From a virus: a DNA stretch of 42,080 nucleotides. Made by a program: the position numbers and the translations under genes. The notes beneath the pieces are model-generated. The model was not told where the DNA came from, searched no databases, and was given only the letters and a program-made list of their open reading frames with translations. The stretch covers positions 1 to 42,080 of the IMG/VR virus record IMGVR_UViG_3300026118_000024; one strand, given 5' to 3'. Shown here one piece after another: positions 18,801 through 26,179 of this stretch (positions are counted from its first letter, which is position 1; every line of letters starts with the position of its first letter).

Positions 18801-19664
18801 AATCCCAACGGCGTTGGTTAATCCACCGGAGATGGCCGTGGCTTGATATCCGATAGCAACCACGTTTGTCAGGTCGTCAATGCCAGTGAGTGCAAATCCT
18901 CCAAGTGCTACATTTCCCTCCAATCGGTCGCTGTTAAACATCGCCTGATTCCCCGCGACCAAGTTGTAATTGCCTCCACCTAGACCACCACTAATGGCCC
19001 TAGATCCAAGAGCAGTATTTCCAATGCCCTCCAGTTTATCCATGGCTCCATATCCAACCGCTGTACCATCATACGAAGTGGTCAAATGGACCATTGATGC
19101 TGCCCCAAGAGCCGTATTCTGATGACCAGTTGTGAATTCGCGAAGGGCGGAATATCCTAACGCCACATTGTCCTCACTAATATCGTTGAACTCCATTGCC
19201 CTATACCCAACCGCCACGTTGTTTAGACCACTAGAATTAGTAGCCAAAGCTCTATGTCCAATGGCCACATTTTCGCCACCACTAGAACGGCTCAATGCGT
19301 CACTACCTATGGCTACGCTATTTACAGCTCCAACATTAGGGGGCAACGCATTGCTCCCAAAGACAGTGTTGGTCCCATCAGCCCGAATCAGTCGGCCAAA
19401 AATTCTGTTGGTCAGGAACTGAATTCGAGATGGGTCAACAATCGTGTAAATTACCCCTACATCATTGGTCCAAACCTGATCTCCGACACCTGACACAAAG
19501 CCATTGGTCAACGCCCTGCCGTCGATGATGATAAAGCCCTGTGGAGGATTGGACGTGATGATGATTCCGTTGGTTCCAAGGAATGATGTATAGGACGGGT
19601 TGGCCCCAAACAGCACGCTAGCAAAACAAAGTAGCGCACAAACAGCTGCGAGTAATCTTCTCAT
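12813..19664 (-). CDS. Giant repetitive fibre or adhesin with signal peptide and YadA-head-like repeats
   Basis: The open frame extends to 19769, but the ATG at 19664 is the better start. It overlaps the upstream stop (ATGA) and gives a perfect Sec leader, MRRLLAAVCALLCFASVLFG. The protein then has 2,283 residues. Residues about 115-305 are trimeric-autotransporter-head-like repeats (SVAIGSDAL, NVAIGHRAL, NVAVGYRAM, NVALGYSAL). About 690-950 is a second beta-roll array of GGG-x-N units. The remainder holds near-identical long blocks (GAAQTVLTNDGSGNLGWGAV, GEIRGIEAGANITITPNGSN and others). Composition is extremely rich in Thr, Asn and Gly. There is no C-terminal outer-membrane barrel and no chaperone domain. 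It is probably a trimeric long tail fibre, but the leader is unexpected for one. Confidence 0.8.
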   Translation of the reverse strand: MRRLLAAVCALLCFASVLFGANPSYTSFLGTNGIIITSNPPQGFIIIDGRALTNGFVSGVGDQVWTNDVGVIYTIVDPSRIQFLTNRIFGRLIRADGTNTVFGSNALPPNVGAVNSVAIGSDALSRSSGGENVAIGHRALATNSSGLNNVAVGYRAMEFNDISEDNVALGYSALREFTTGHQNTALGAASMVHLTTSYDGTAVGYGAMDKLEGIGNTALGSRAISGGLGGGNYNLVAGNQAMFNSDRLEGNVALGGFALTGIDDLTNVVAIGYQATAISGGLTNAVGIGALTRITADNQMMLGTNITRYVFRNVDYTFPSANGAAGTALTNNGAGILGWGTVAGSGGTVAFSDLIWTNDNGTLKPVAFPTNVLLRVNVPDNGTGTNYYFDSRVYRTNATSKLFAIYNGGSNAVTVGPYGGLFMGRGNPTPFPGVVLYGIYDTALGETNQQEIFTMSQNSAVGYNGAADLIVDTNYGAIILFANKEGGTKFSRFAIQAGAGINPQDFNTFSMQALVDGATYFQVDPNFTLLTPTNYLFSSSVRITNIHTLLSLQNSNFPVLEVDGVGDLRLIKKIPYQWPSAQGAAGTALTNNGSGILGWGAVASGGGLTFADLIWTNNTDTIYPYVHSNRIHFGTSATNGARLNLEWYAPRRSFRVGQLSTGIGSDYWDVTNLGIGSVSFGSNNLAGGYMSAVLSGYGNIIPTNYIYSVIVGGTENLFAESSASGRNIIGGGSKNQMDPGASNCVIVGGFRNRILTDAFMSSMVGGADNISRMRYGSIGGGSGNETRGIGSVVGGGLNNISGESTVDGLTTIGGGSQNSIHEDYGTIGGGFGNFLQSSALYGTIGGGRGNVSDAISGTIAGGSLNNIDGFAQYGVISGGYTNFIGNPGAGGSHFSFIPGGVSNKISGAIMAAAIGSFQTNTLDKTILLGTTNNNRVMVSTTNLHLLEDMTILMTNGAGAGKVLTSDANGKGTWGTASAGSGTFTNIFSPTLSNATIKPLVVGLGTAAGATNTTGEIRGIEAGANITITPNGSNYVISSTANFVSLSTTNATSKPLTNSYASGVLTMFGIEQGSGQAITVNASNIVVGIDWAQVASTTNVVGVSNWVNSVSNYVTAATNSASVTNWITQRQPANAVLSNLVGTVAKNVTNVVSLSTTNATSKPLTNSYTSGVLTIFGIEQGSGQAITMNASNILVAIDWAQTASTTNVVGVSNWVNSVSNYVTAATNSASVTNWITQRQPASQTLTNLSGTGAITNVFSASLSNATMKPVVFPSANNFATNYTGRFFGLEQGANVTLTPNGSNIVIASSGSGGSSLTTNANQFGASVELTIKDAPLLTNAIHYGAGFLGSFTNVWTAPQFLGTNVVFDGTNSSWFQFNPATGPQTNYVFTNIQAGQTIVVKTYVTNGTTVRLWANTTEIPASWYIGNNGSAANINSNAPSVVYVSRDSLVPATNVLIWTRDFDVTAGYGLIYATNFVAGIVTQQLQQIFQPGNATLTNLAGTGAVTNLFSPTLSNGTIKPLVVGVGTAAGATNVTGEIRGLEAGANITITPNGSNYVIASTGGGGVALSDLVWTNRVGELLPNAYPTNTILSPTNAGFRTNFYFGSTETRAGGTNKVFRVYNGTNNALTVGDAGIFIGSANGTPINGQAINAIYDTSLGDAPSKAISLTSQNSAVGFNSSAVTSVSTNFANTVLTADRDGTGFINFTQVIGQDATWLNFDMYVLAQDAGGTIIRPFQFDPDFSLSPTSYLFNSTMRITNTHTLMSLQNSNTPMFEVNGIGDLKLLKRIPYSWPNAQGAAQTVLTNDGSGNLGWGAVSASGGSVTFADIVWTNKSGTLYPIAYPTNIIFNPTNTVSAAELARATNFLFQTSTRRIGGTNVLFAVFNGGASALVVGDQGIMIGSTNYIPVPQAAIDIAYDTAFGVDSPEKSVLLTTYNSVVGYSGNAEMHVSTNYGDFNVTANKEGNGFVEYFFRAGGAGTAVDYKNFDAYVLVQDEGATIITPYQIDPDFSLSPTGYIFGSTMRITNTHTLMSLQNSNTPMFEVNGIGDLKLLKRVAYSWPSAQGAAQTVLTNDGSGNLGWGAVAASGGGLATNANQFGANTTLSIKEGVLLTNIMLYPSNLTSPASIATASVGSMTNLIEWRQTNGALALLISSNGLYNISVPLLHSNAVAFRTNNIDFKLAQWQTFSNALKTNLVLQLTNCNDGVTHTLNAFGSGRLGNGTTNAWQLLCTVASGNTIYWPPGSTNGNFDVLVNSNQVVTFTFQQVFNTNIFASYLVREGIGAN
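13425..14500 (-). repeat. Two near-identical coding blocks with synonymous divergence (third, weaker copy near 17,865-18,150)
   Basis: Blocks beginning near 13,425 and near 14,225 encode almost the same segment (for example MSLQNSNTPMFEVNGIGDL) but differ at many third positions. In an 80-base stretch compared by eye, essentially all differences are silent, including an AGC-to-TCG serine switch. A more diverged copy lies near 17,865-18,150. Confidence 0.75.
15945..16539 (-). repeat. Tandem 324-base coding repeat in the giant fibre gene
   Basis: A unit starting at 15,945 is repeated from 16,269, a period of 324 bases (108 residues). Both encode the segments NVVGVSNWVNSVSNYV and TNWITQRQPA. 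As in the other block pair, protein identity is much higher than DNA identity. Confidence 0.8.
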
Positions 19665-21172
19665 CTTCGTAGTGGTATTTTCAAAGCTCTTACCTTTTGG
19701 GCGAGCACTGCCGGCCCTTCTGGGGCTTGGGCGCCTCGCAGGGTGTGTGGGTAAGTGTAGGGTGCCCAACCAGTCTTGGTGGCATTAGTGAAATCTCGGC
19801 CTTCGATACAATAGGTGCTCATGGCCGGGCCACCACCGCACCCGTCAGGGGCATAATCGACATTAGCAATGGCCATGGCGGCACTGTTTTGCCAGTAATA
19901 GAGCGGGTCGTTGAACATCGAACTGCCATTATGGCTTTGGCCAATCTGTTGAGGCTGTGGCCAGCCACTGTTCCAACAGCAATCGTTTGCGCATGAACGG
20001 CGTAACGCCTGGATCTGCTGTTTCATCTCAGTCTTGTTCCCCCATTGGCCGGAGGTAATGTCCTCGATAGAATTGCTACAGACGATACCGGTACCGCCTC
20101 GGATGAAGAACAGGTAGTCCAGTGGGTAGCTGTCCACGCCGAGGTTATCGAACAAAGTGGTATTCTTATAGAACTGGAAGTGGCGCAGGCCAGTGCCAGT
20201 ATCCCGGCCGTGACTGGTCCCACCGCTATTGTCCATCAGGGAATGGCGGATAACGGTGCGGGCCATCTCATCGACGTCAAAGCTTTGCAGCGACGTCCCC
20301 ACCCACACGCTGTCTTCGATGTAGAGGTTGCCAGTGCCATCGGTATCGTTTTGGCCAAGCGTGTCGGCTGTGGTCCAGGAAGTCGTCAGGCTAGCCGGCT
20401 TATGCTGCATCATGGAGCAGTCTGGCGCGGCGTTGTTGTCGCCTTCGCCACCGTAGAAAGTGCTGTCCCAGTAATTGCTCCAGATGACCCCACGGTTGGT
20501 TTCCACCCGCAACGCTATGTCGTTCTCAGTGCCAGTAATGCGGTTGTCATGCCACAGGATGGGTTTTCCACCGGAAGTATTGTTCCACTTAATCATGGCG
20601 CCACTGGTCTGGAACACTCCACCGATGAAATGTAACTGGCTTACCTCAACGTTGTGGGTGGTGTCTTCGGTAATGCTTAAGCCAGTGGAAGTTCCGGTGT
20701 TAAACGTCACTGAGCTAGTGCCAGCATGGACAAAGACCCAGGCTGCTTTCGTCGTAGTGCCATTGGCAATGGTGACATTGATGACCAAGGTAGAACCTGA
20801 ATAGCTATCCACGGTGCCGAACATGCTTAAGGGCGCGCCATTGGCGACGTAGTAGGCACCAATTTCATCTCCAACGGTCCACTTGAGCCCAGTCTGAGTG
20901 GTGAAAGTTTTGAGTCCGATGTCGATGAGAACGCTGGACCGGCTCCAGCCTGATATCCAGCCACCATCCACCCCCTTCAGATGGATGCCTTTGCCAGAAA
21001 TGGTGACTGTGGTGTCCCAGTCAAAGTTGCCGACCGGAATAGTGACAGTGTCCCCATCGGAGGCAGAATCAATCTTGGCCTGCACATCGGTGTCCGAACC
21101 GTCCGACACGAATGTGGCGGCCTGCGACATAATCGCCAGCAACATGAAGAGGATGGCCAGCAGCGCTCTCAT
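19661..21172 (-). CDS. Secreted-looking right-handed beta-helix protein
   Basis: The frame opens at 21199, but the ATG at 21172 overlaps the upstream stop (ATGA at 21172-21169) and begins a typical Sec leader (MRALLAILFMLLAIMSQA). The 503-residue product continues with FVSDGSDTDVQAKIDSASDG and GDTVTIPVG, the opening turns of a pectate-lyase-like parallel beta-helix. Later coils contain VIRHSLMDNSGG and similar. This fold is common in phage tailspikes that bind or cleave polysaccharide. No lyase active site is recognised. The C-terminal part is Cys-rich (SCANDCCWNSGW). It is the first of four consecutive genes with leaders and directly follows the adaptor-like gene. Confidence 0.75.
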   Translation of the reverse strand: MRALLAILFMLLAIMSQAATFVSDGSDTDVQAKIDSASDGDTVTIPVGNFDWDTTVTISGKGIHLKGVDGGWISGWSRSSVLIDIGLKTFTTQTGLKWTVGDEIGAYYVANGAPLSMFGTVDSYSGSTLVINVTIANGTTTKAAWVFVHAGTSSVTFNTGTSTGLSITEDTTHNVEVSQLHFIGGVFQTSGAMIKWNNTSGGKPILWHDNRITGTENDIALRVETNRGVIWSNYWDSTFYGGEGDNNAAPDCSMMQHKPASLTTSWTTADTLGQNDTDGTGNLYIEDSVWVGTSLQSFDVDEMARTVIRHSLMDNSGGTSHGRDTGTGLRHFQFYKNTTLFDNLGVDSYPLDYLFFIRGGTGIVCSNSIEDITSGQWGNKTEMKQQIQALRRSCANDCCWNSGWPQPQQIGQSHNGSSMFNDPLYYWQNSAAMAIANVDYAPDGCGGGPAMSTYCIEGRDFTNATKTGWAPYTYPHTLRGAQAPEGPAVLAQKVRALKIPLRR

Positions 21173-22185
21173 ACCCAGGTCTGACTTGGAATGTCCCACT
21201 GCTGGATGGAGCCTCCGCCCGTAGGATAAAAGACAGCCGCTTGGGTGGGGTCATCCGGGGTAGTTGGTGGTGTCGCGCCCGTATAGACCTGGATGATGCC
21301 TCCACCAGAGATACTGTAGATATAATCGCCAACCCCCAGACCGGCCCCCACCCCATACAGTCCGTAAGCCGGCGCGAAGGCTGACATCAGCTGCTCGATG
21401 GCCGAAGTGCAGTCCCGCTCCAGTTCAGTGTCTTGCTCGTCGTGATAGCGGTATTTGAGCATGCGCAGGTTGACCGCATAGAGCGAGTAATACTCGGTCA
21501 TGGAGACTGAGTTGCGCTCCTTGAGGGCAATCTTGTGCTCGACATAATTGACCACCGCTTCACGCAGTTGTTGGTCAACTGGAACTAGATCAATGTTCTC
21601 CCATTTGCGCCGAATCCCCTGCCATTGCATGAACAGGCTGTAGCCACAGGGGAATCGAGGGGCAGCGTAAACGCGGTAATCTGGTCCAACTGCAAATATT
21701 CGATTGTCGTCGTCCAGACTGGTGAATCGGCAGGTGTCCTCGGTTCCATTGAGATAAGGGGGATTACAGGCGACTTCTCCCAAGATGACGTAGTTGCAAT
21801 AGGGAGTATCATAAATATGGGTCGGCGGCGGGGTGAACGTGCATTGGACACAGCGCTGCCGCTCCAGCCAACAATCCAAGGCAGAGGTGCTGACCCGTTT
21901 GTAGTAGTACTTCTTGCACTCCCGACCTGGGGTATAGGCGAAGAGTTGGGTAATTTTACCCACCGGCCCGGTGAAGATGCTAGCCGAACAGAACTCTTCC
22001 ACGTCTTCCTTGGTATAGGCATTGACGTTGAAGTTCCTAAACCAAGGGATGAGGGTCTGGATATCGGCCAGGGCGTTACCGACTTGATCGCGAAAGAACG
22101 GAGTCAACTCCTCGCCCAAATCTTCGGGAGCCACCAGCCGTTGGACGGTGGACAAGAAGAGCGCGAAAGGTTGGTACTCGATCAT
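21169..22185 (-). CDS. Head-tail adaptor-like protein with Gly-rich C-terminal extension
   Basis: The protein has 338 residues. It follows capsid, as podovirus adaptor genes do, and has a helical core (EAVVNYVEHKIALKERN, then SLYAVNLRMLKYRYHDEQD) similar in style to tail adaptor proteins that sit below the portal. The middle is rich in Cys and aromatic residues. The last 70 residues are Gly/Thr/Pro-rich with PTGGGSIQQWDIPSQTWV, perhaps a separate beta domain that contacts the appendages encoded next. The start has AAGGA six bases upstream and overlaps the stop of the preceding gene; the 3-prime end overlaps the beta-helix gene start. The function is inferred from order and secondary-structure pattern. 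Confidence 0.55.
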   Translation of the reverse strand: MIEYQPFALFLSTVQRLVAPEDLGEELTPFFRDQVGNALADIQTLIPWFRNFNVNAYTKEDVEEFCSASIFTGPVGKITQLFAYTPGRECKKYYYKRVSTSALDCWLERQRCVQCTFTPPPTHIYDTPYCNYVILGEVACNPPYLNGTEDTCRFTSLDDDNRIFAVGPDYRVYAAPRFPCGYSLFMQWQGIRRKWENIDLVPVDQQLREAVVNYVEHKIALKERNSVSMTEYYSLYAVNLRMLKYRYHDEQDTELERDCTSAIEQLMSAFAPAYGLYGVGAGLGVGDYIYSISGGGIIQVYTGATPPTTPDDPTQAAVFYPTGGGSIQQWDIPSQTWV

Positions 22186-22670
22186 TGGACATCCTTAGCC
22201 TTGGCAGTCGGGGGCTTGGAGATGGGCCCGAAAGATTCCGGGGTAGGAACCTCGATTGGGTCTGGCAGCGCCGGGATAGGGCCAGGCGCATTGCCGCTAA
22301 CTGGTAAGCCGTGTCGGTTGTGAGGGTTGGCGGTGGGCTGTTGTGGCCTGGCAAACTGACTAACTTTACCGGCGCCCTCCACAGCACGCAGACCGGCCAA
22401 TTGCATTGCTGACAACTCTTGTCTCTGCTGCTTTGGCCTCAAGCTGCCGTTTGATAATTGTCCGTTGCTCTTTTTTTTTACCTCCACCTCGAACTGTTCC
22501 TGGGTAATAGTCATCACCCCACCTACACCACGGGCGACGCACTTATCTAATTCGGCTATGAGCGCGGCATCTTCAGTTTCAAGTACATCAAAGACCAGCG
22601 GATGGCCCGCTACATAGACCGGTGACTCTGGGATCTCTTTGGAATAGAACTTGCGCATTGCTAGACCCAT
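22182..22670 (-). CDS. Small protein between capsid and adaptor genes
   Basis: The open frame reaches 22820, but its first 50 codons lie inside the capsid gene and across a strong hairpin. The ATG at 22670 (MGLAMRKFYSK) or at 22658 is the likely start, giving 162 or 158 residues. The N-terminal 70 residues form a compact region (ESPVYVAGHPLVFDVLETED), followed by a Lys/Gln-rich helix and a disordered Pro-rich tail. Its 3-prime end overlaps the adaptor-like start by four bases. Position suggests a capsid decoration or completion protein, but no family is recognised. Confidence 0.6.
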   Translation of the reverse strand: MGLAMRKFYSKEIPESPVYVAGHPLVFDVLETEDAALIAELDKCVARGVGGVMTITQEQFEVEVKKKSNGQLSNGSLRPKQQRQELSAMQLAGLRAVEGAGKVSQFARPQQPTANPHNRHGLPVSGNAPGPIPALPDPIEVPTPESFGPISKPPTAKAKDVQ

Positions 22671-22680
22671 AAAAGAATCA

Positions 22681-22708
22681 CCCCGGGGTTGCAAGGACAA
22701 CCCCGGGG
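22681..22708 (-). terminator. Strong hairpin just after the capsid gene (leaky terminator or processing signal)
   Basis: CCCCGGGGTTG (22681-22691) is perfectly complementary to CAACCCCGGGG (22698-22708), an 11-base-pair GC-rich stem with a 6-base loop. On the minus strand it begins 27 bases after the capsid stop and is followed by TGATTCTTTT, a short interrupted U-tract, then the next start codon. It would fit partial termination or 3-prime end protection that keeps capsid mRNA in excess over downstream genes. Confidence 0.7.
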
Positions 22709-22734
22709 CAACCCAATGAACCCAAACGGACAAC

Positions 22735-24456
22735 CTAGACTTGATACAAATCAGTATATGGGCTCTGGCCAGCGTCACCCTTGGGAATTCGAGTAATGTC
22801 GAAGTTCTCAACAATCGCACTGGTAGCGGTGCACTCTACGACGGCGGTCCATGTGAGTGAGTTAAGGCTAATCTCCTGGGTTGGATTCTCCATCACGCAG
22901 GCGTAGTCCTGGTCGATAGCCGCCAACTTCTCGATGTCTCCAGTAGTATGCTTCTTGGAGTTGCTAGTGATGATCCCCGGATAGATGGAGGTAAAGTCCA
23001 AGATCCAGAGGAACCGGCCGGCGGAACCTACATTTTCCAACTGCATCGCGGTAGCGAAGTCGTCGAAGAAGTTGTTGGTTACGATCCGGATAGTGACCTG
23101 CGGATATTGGAGCCGATACTCGTCATAGTTAAACCCGAGTTGGCCCATCTTGCCGCTCATAACCTGCTTGGTATCGATCATGAACCGAGCCAGACCGTCT
23201 GAGCGGGTGTCATAGTATTCGATCATACCGCGCTGGAACTGGCTGGCAGTGAATGAATCGGTGAAGATCTCGATAACATCGTTGGGGATACCCTGGTCGC
23301 CACGGGCGCGCCAGATTGGGTAGATCAAGTTTTCGAACAGCTCGACCAAGTTGAGCTGCTGATTCTGCAAATCAAAGACCTGCCCGCATTCTGCCAATTG
23401 CTCATAGACTCCGACCGCATTAGCTTTGCGACCGACGCAGCGACCTTCTCCTGGAAGGTAAAGGCCCTGGGTGGCATTGCTCCAGGTCGTGACTTCGGCC
23501 AGTGACCGATAGCTGCCGAGGGTTTGGTTAGTGGAGATGCGTTTGTTCCAGAAGAATTTGTTGATCCATTCCCGCTGGAAGATGTCGCCCAACTGCTTAT
23601 TGCGCTGGGTAGCGTCGACATCGCCGAAGAGCTTAAAGTATTCGTTGCCCTGTTGGAGCCGCTTGAAGTAGGCCTCATAGAGCTGATCGGTGCACATGGT
23701 GTAACGATCGGTCTCAAACCAGAACGGCACGTGCTTACGATCGTTTAGGGCAGGCCGGTTGTAGCACCAGCGCTCCACGTCCTGGACATTGGCTGATCCG
23801 CGAACCACCACACCCGCCGAGAGAGGCGAGCCGCCGGTGAACCCGGTGAAAGCTGACTTAGCCACCCAGCCCAAGGTATCGTTCTGGCCGGTTGCCGTGA
23901 TCATGATGGTGGCTGCTCCACCAAAGGTGCTGACCTGGGATGCCACGACCAGGAATGAGCCGCGCAAGGCAGTGCCGGCCGCTGACCTGGCATTGACATA
24001 GATGTTCATGCCCGGCACGAACCACTCGGTCGTCAGCGGGATGGAAGCCCTGGAATTAACATGGAGGGTGTAGTTGTTGCCACCGCTATTGAACAGATTC
24101 TTTAAGCTCCAATACTCCGCGTTGATGACAGAATGTTGGTGGGCCAGGATGAAGGGGGCTATCTCGGAGTTGCCAGGGCCCAGCGGGGTCACGATCTTCT
24201 TATTGCCCATCATCCGCTTGTTGGACATCAGGAAGTCGTAGAGTCCATTGGTGCGGGCGCCGCAGGCCTTGATTTCAAACTGGGTGGCCAACAGAGCGCG
24301 CATGTCGCGGAAATGGCCGGACCCATCGGTGAAGATGTTGGTTAGCTCATCGCTCTCTGCGGTAATGATGTCGCACAGGGTTACGGCACCGCAGGCGGCG
24401 ATGTTGTTGCCGATAGCCGGCAGACATTTTTCGAAGATATTAGCGCTGATAGCCAT
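22735..24456 (-). CDS. Major capsid protein
   Basis: The 573-residue protein lies in the order portal, scaffold, capsid, adaptor. It is neutral, rich in Asn, Phe and Thr, without leader, low-complexity or coiled regions, as expected of a capsid subunit. An N-terminal helix region (AISANIFEKCLPAIGNNIA) precedes mixed alpha/beta sequence. A central segment (about 130-215) rich in Gly, Ala and Thr may be an inserted domain. It is longer than a bare HK97-fold protein (about 300-400), so an insertion or N-terminal arm is likely. There is no Shine-Dalgarno sequence before the ATG; the start abuts a hairpin. The assignment rests mainly on gene order and size. Confidence 0.75.
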   Translation of the reverse strand: MAISANIFEKCLPAIGNNIAACGAVTLCDIITAESDELTNIFTDGSGHFRDMRALLATQFEIKACGARTNGLYDFLMSNKRMMGNKKIVTPLGPGNSEIAPFILAHQHSVINAEYWSLKNLFNSGGNNYTLHVNSRASIPLTTEWFVPGMNIYVNARSAAGTALRGSFLVVASQVSTFGGAATIMITATGQNDTLGWVAKSAFTGFTGGSPLSAGVVVRGSANVQDVERWCYNRPALNDRKHVPFWFETDRYTMCTDQLYEAYFKRLQQGNEYFKLFGDVDATQRNKQLGDIFQREWINKFFWNKRISTNQTLGSYRSLAEVTTWSNATQGLYLPGEGRCVGRKANAVGVYEQLAECGQVFDLQNQQLNLVELFENLIYPIWRARGDQGIPNDVIEIFTDSFTASQFQRGMIEYYDTRSDGLARFMIDTKQVMSGKMGQLGFNYDEYRLQYPQVTIRIVTNNFFDDFATAMQLENVGSAGRFLWILDFTSIYPGIITSNSKKHTTGDIEKLAAIDQDYACVMENPTQEISLNSLTWTAVVECTATSAIVENFDITRIPKGDAGQSPYTDLYQV

Positions 24457-24457
24457 T

Positions 24458-24510
24458 ATTCAAAGCGCCTAGCTGCGGCTTAATTACCTAGCAACTAAAG
24501 GCGTCTGAAT
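24458..24510 (-). promoter_or_regulatory. Imperfect inverted repeat immediately before the capsid start
   Basis: ATTCAAAGCGCCT (24458-24470) and AGGCGTCTGAAT (24499-24510) form a long imperfect stem that fills the gap between the scaffold stop and the capsid start. The lower arm ends two bases from the capsid ATG, where a ribosome binding site is expected but absent. It may control capsid translation or act as a weak terminator for the scaffold message. Confidence 0.45.
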
Positions 24511-24513
24511 AAG

Positions 24514-26043
24514 CTATCGTCCCCAGAGGGTATCAGCTATCGCGTCGGTCAATTTAGCGCCCTTTGTTTTTGGCTCGCCAGTGGATGCATCAATCTTAGC
24601 TCCACCACCTACCGTAGGTGATGGTGGTTTAGCAGGTGGTGGCGGGGGCGACGAGGGCGGAGCAGCAGCGCCATTTTTAGCATCCGGACTTTCTGTTTTC
24701 GGAACAAAACCCAAGGATTTAGCGATCTTGATCTGTTCGTCACGTTCTTTCTTCACGTGTTCGGTGATGGCCGGAGCGATTTCATCGACAATTCCTTTCA
24801 AGATATGTTCAGTGGAAAGGAACCAATGCCTGGCTTGACCTGCCGGATTCATGCGCAAATAATCGGCCCGGCGGGCGAAGAGCCGGCCATGCTCATCGCG
24901 CTTACCCATCGATCTAGTTTCCCCTTCATGAACGACAGCAGCCCACTGTTGGTGAGCGGGGTTTTGCATGTCGACCTTGATCCGGCCCTTAGGATCGTCA
25001 ATCTGGACGATGGCTTCGACCAAGGGCTGCAAACCACCAAGCACCTGCATAAGGACTTTGGCTGTGATGGGGTCTTGCTCTTCGAGCTTATCTATGCCCC
25101 CGCTGGAAATAACATCGTGGACATTGAGCGCCTTGGCTAATTGGCCGGCCGTCTGGGAGTAGCGGCGGTCTACTTCGCCAGTTAATTCAAGTCGGGCATT
25201 GGCTTCCTTGATGGTAGCTAACTCTGCGTCGTAGCGCTTCTGGATTTTCTCCTCGATGGCGGCCTCGCGCATGCGGGCGACAGCGTCATCAAACTCGATT
25301 GGGCTCCAGGGCTCTTCGATAGAGTCGTAAAAGGCGTTATGCTCTTCGTCTTCCGGATCAAACGCTTTACCTGGGTTAGCCGATTCCCAGCGGCTGGCAT
25401 AGGATTCGGCCCGCCGGGTCTGATCTAAGATGAGCCTGGGGGCATCCTTGTAATGAGGATTGGAGGCCGCCAGGAACTTAGCTACCTCATACTTCTGTCG
25501 GTCAGATGGTTTAAGAGCTTCGCCTGGGTCTGGCTCAGGCTTGGGCGGTGGCTGGAAGGATGGCTGAAGCGCTTGCACGGCAGCAGTAGCTGCTGCTGCT
25601 GCCGCTTGACCAATGTCGCGAGCGTGCTCATCCGGATCGGTAGGCTTGCGCTTGGAGATGACAGTAGGCTCAGGCTTTGGAGCGGGCGGTGGAGCTTTGG
25701 GCGGCTCGGGCGGTGGAGGCTCAGGCTCTACCTTGGGTTCTTCCTTCTTGGCGTCGGGCTTCTTGCCCTTAAATTTAAGCGCATCAGCGATTAGATCCCC
25801 TAGCTTCTCCTGCTTTTTAGCCTTGTCTTCGGCGTTATCTCCGGGCGGCTCCTTGCCTGGCTCTTCTTCTTTGGGCGCTTTACGTTCCTTACGCTTGGCA
25901 ATTAGGAGCGCCAGCTGATGATTAGGATCATCCTCCGGGCCCGGCGTAGGGGGCGGAGTAGGTAACGGTAAATCGGTTGGTGGTGCAGTAGGTGGAGCAT
26001 CTGCTGTAGTTTGGGCGGGTACTACCTGGGTATCATCGGGCAT
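24514..26043 (-). CDS. Capsid scaffolding protein
   Basis: The 509-residue protein has a Pro-rich, Lys/Glu-rich, disordered N-terminal third (repeated PPP and EPEPPPPEPPKAP-type segments) and a long charged helical region with little hydrophobic core (about 180-420). It ends with another Pro/Lys tail. This is the usual composition of podovirus scaffolds, and the position between portal and capsid is canonical. No protease triad was seen, so a separate maturation protease is not supported. The ATG lacks a recognisable Shine-Dalgarno site. The 136 bases upstream hold no gene. Confidence 0.75.
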   Translation of the reverse strand: MPDDTQVVPAQTTADAPPTAPPTDLPLPTPPPTPGPEDDPNHQLALLIAKRKERKAPKEEEPGKEPPGDNAEDKAKKQEKLGDLIADALKFKGKKPDAKKEEPKVEPEPPPPEPPKAPPPAPKPEPTVISKRKPTDPDEHARDIGQAAAAAATAAVQALQPSFQPPPKPEPDPGEALKPSDRQKYEVAKFLAASNPHYKDAPRLILDQTRRAESYASRWESANPGKAFDPEDEEHNAFYDSIEEPWSPIEFDDAVARMREAAIEEKIQKRYDAELATIKEANARLELTGEVDRRYSQTAGQLAKALNVHDVISSGGIDKLEEQDPITAKVLMQVLGGLQPLVEAIVQIDDPKGRIKVDMQNPAHQQWAAVVHEGETRSMGKRDEHGRLFARRADYLRMNPAGQARHWFLSTEHILKGIVDEIAPAITEHVKKERDEQIKIAKSLGFVPKTESPDAKNGAAAPPSSPPPPPAKPPSPTVGGGAKIDASTGEPKTKGAKLTDAIADTLWGR

Positions 26044-26179
26044 GGCCAGTGTGTTAAGTTAAAGCCTCCGCCGGGCCCAAAGTCCTGCCCCTTTTTGTAT
26101 TTTGGAGGTTGAACTCAAGGCTATTTGTAAAAGCAGAAGGCAATTTTTGATGAACAGCTTTAACATCTTGCATAACGTT

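Noticed and set aside
12813-19769. Giant gene starting at 19769
   Set aside because: The extra 35 residues overlap the upstream gene and mask the signal peptide; the ATGA overlap at 19664 gives a much better start.
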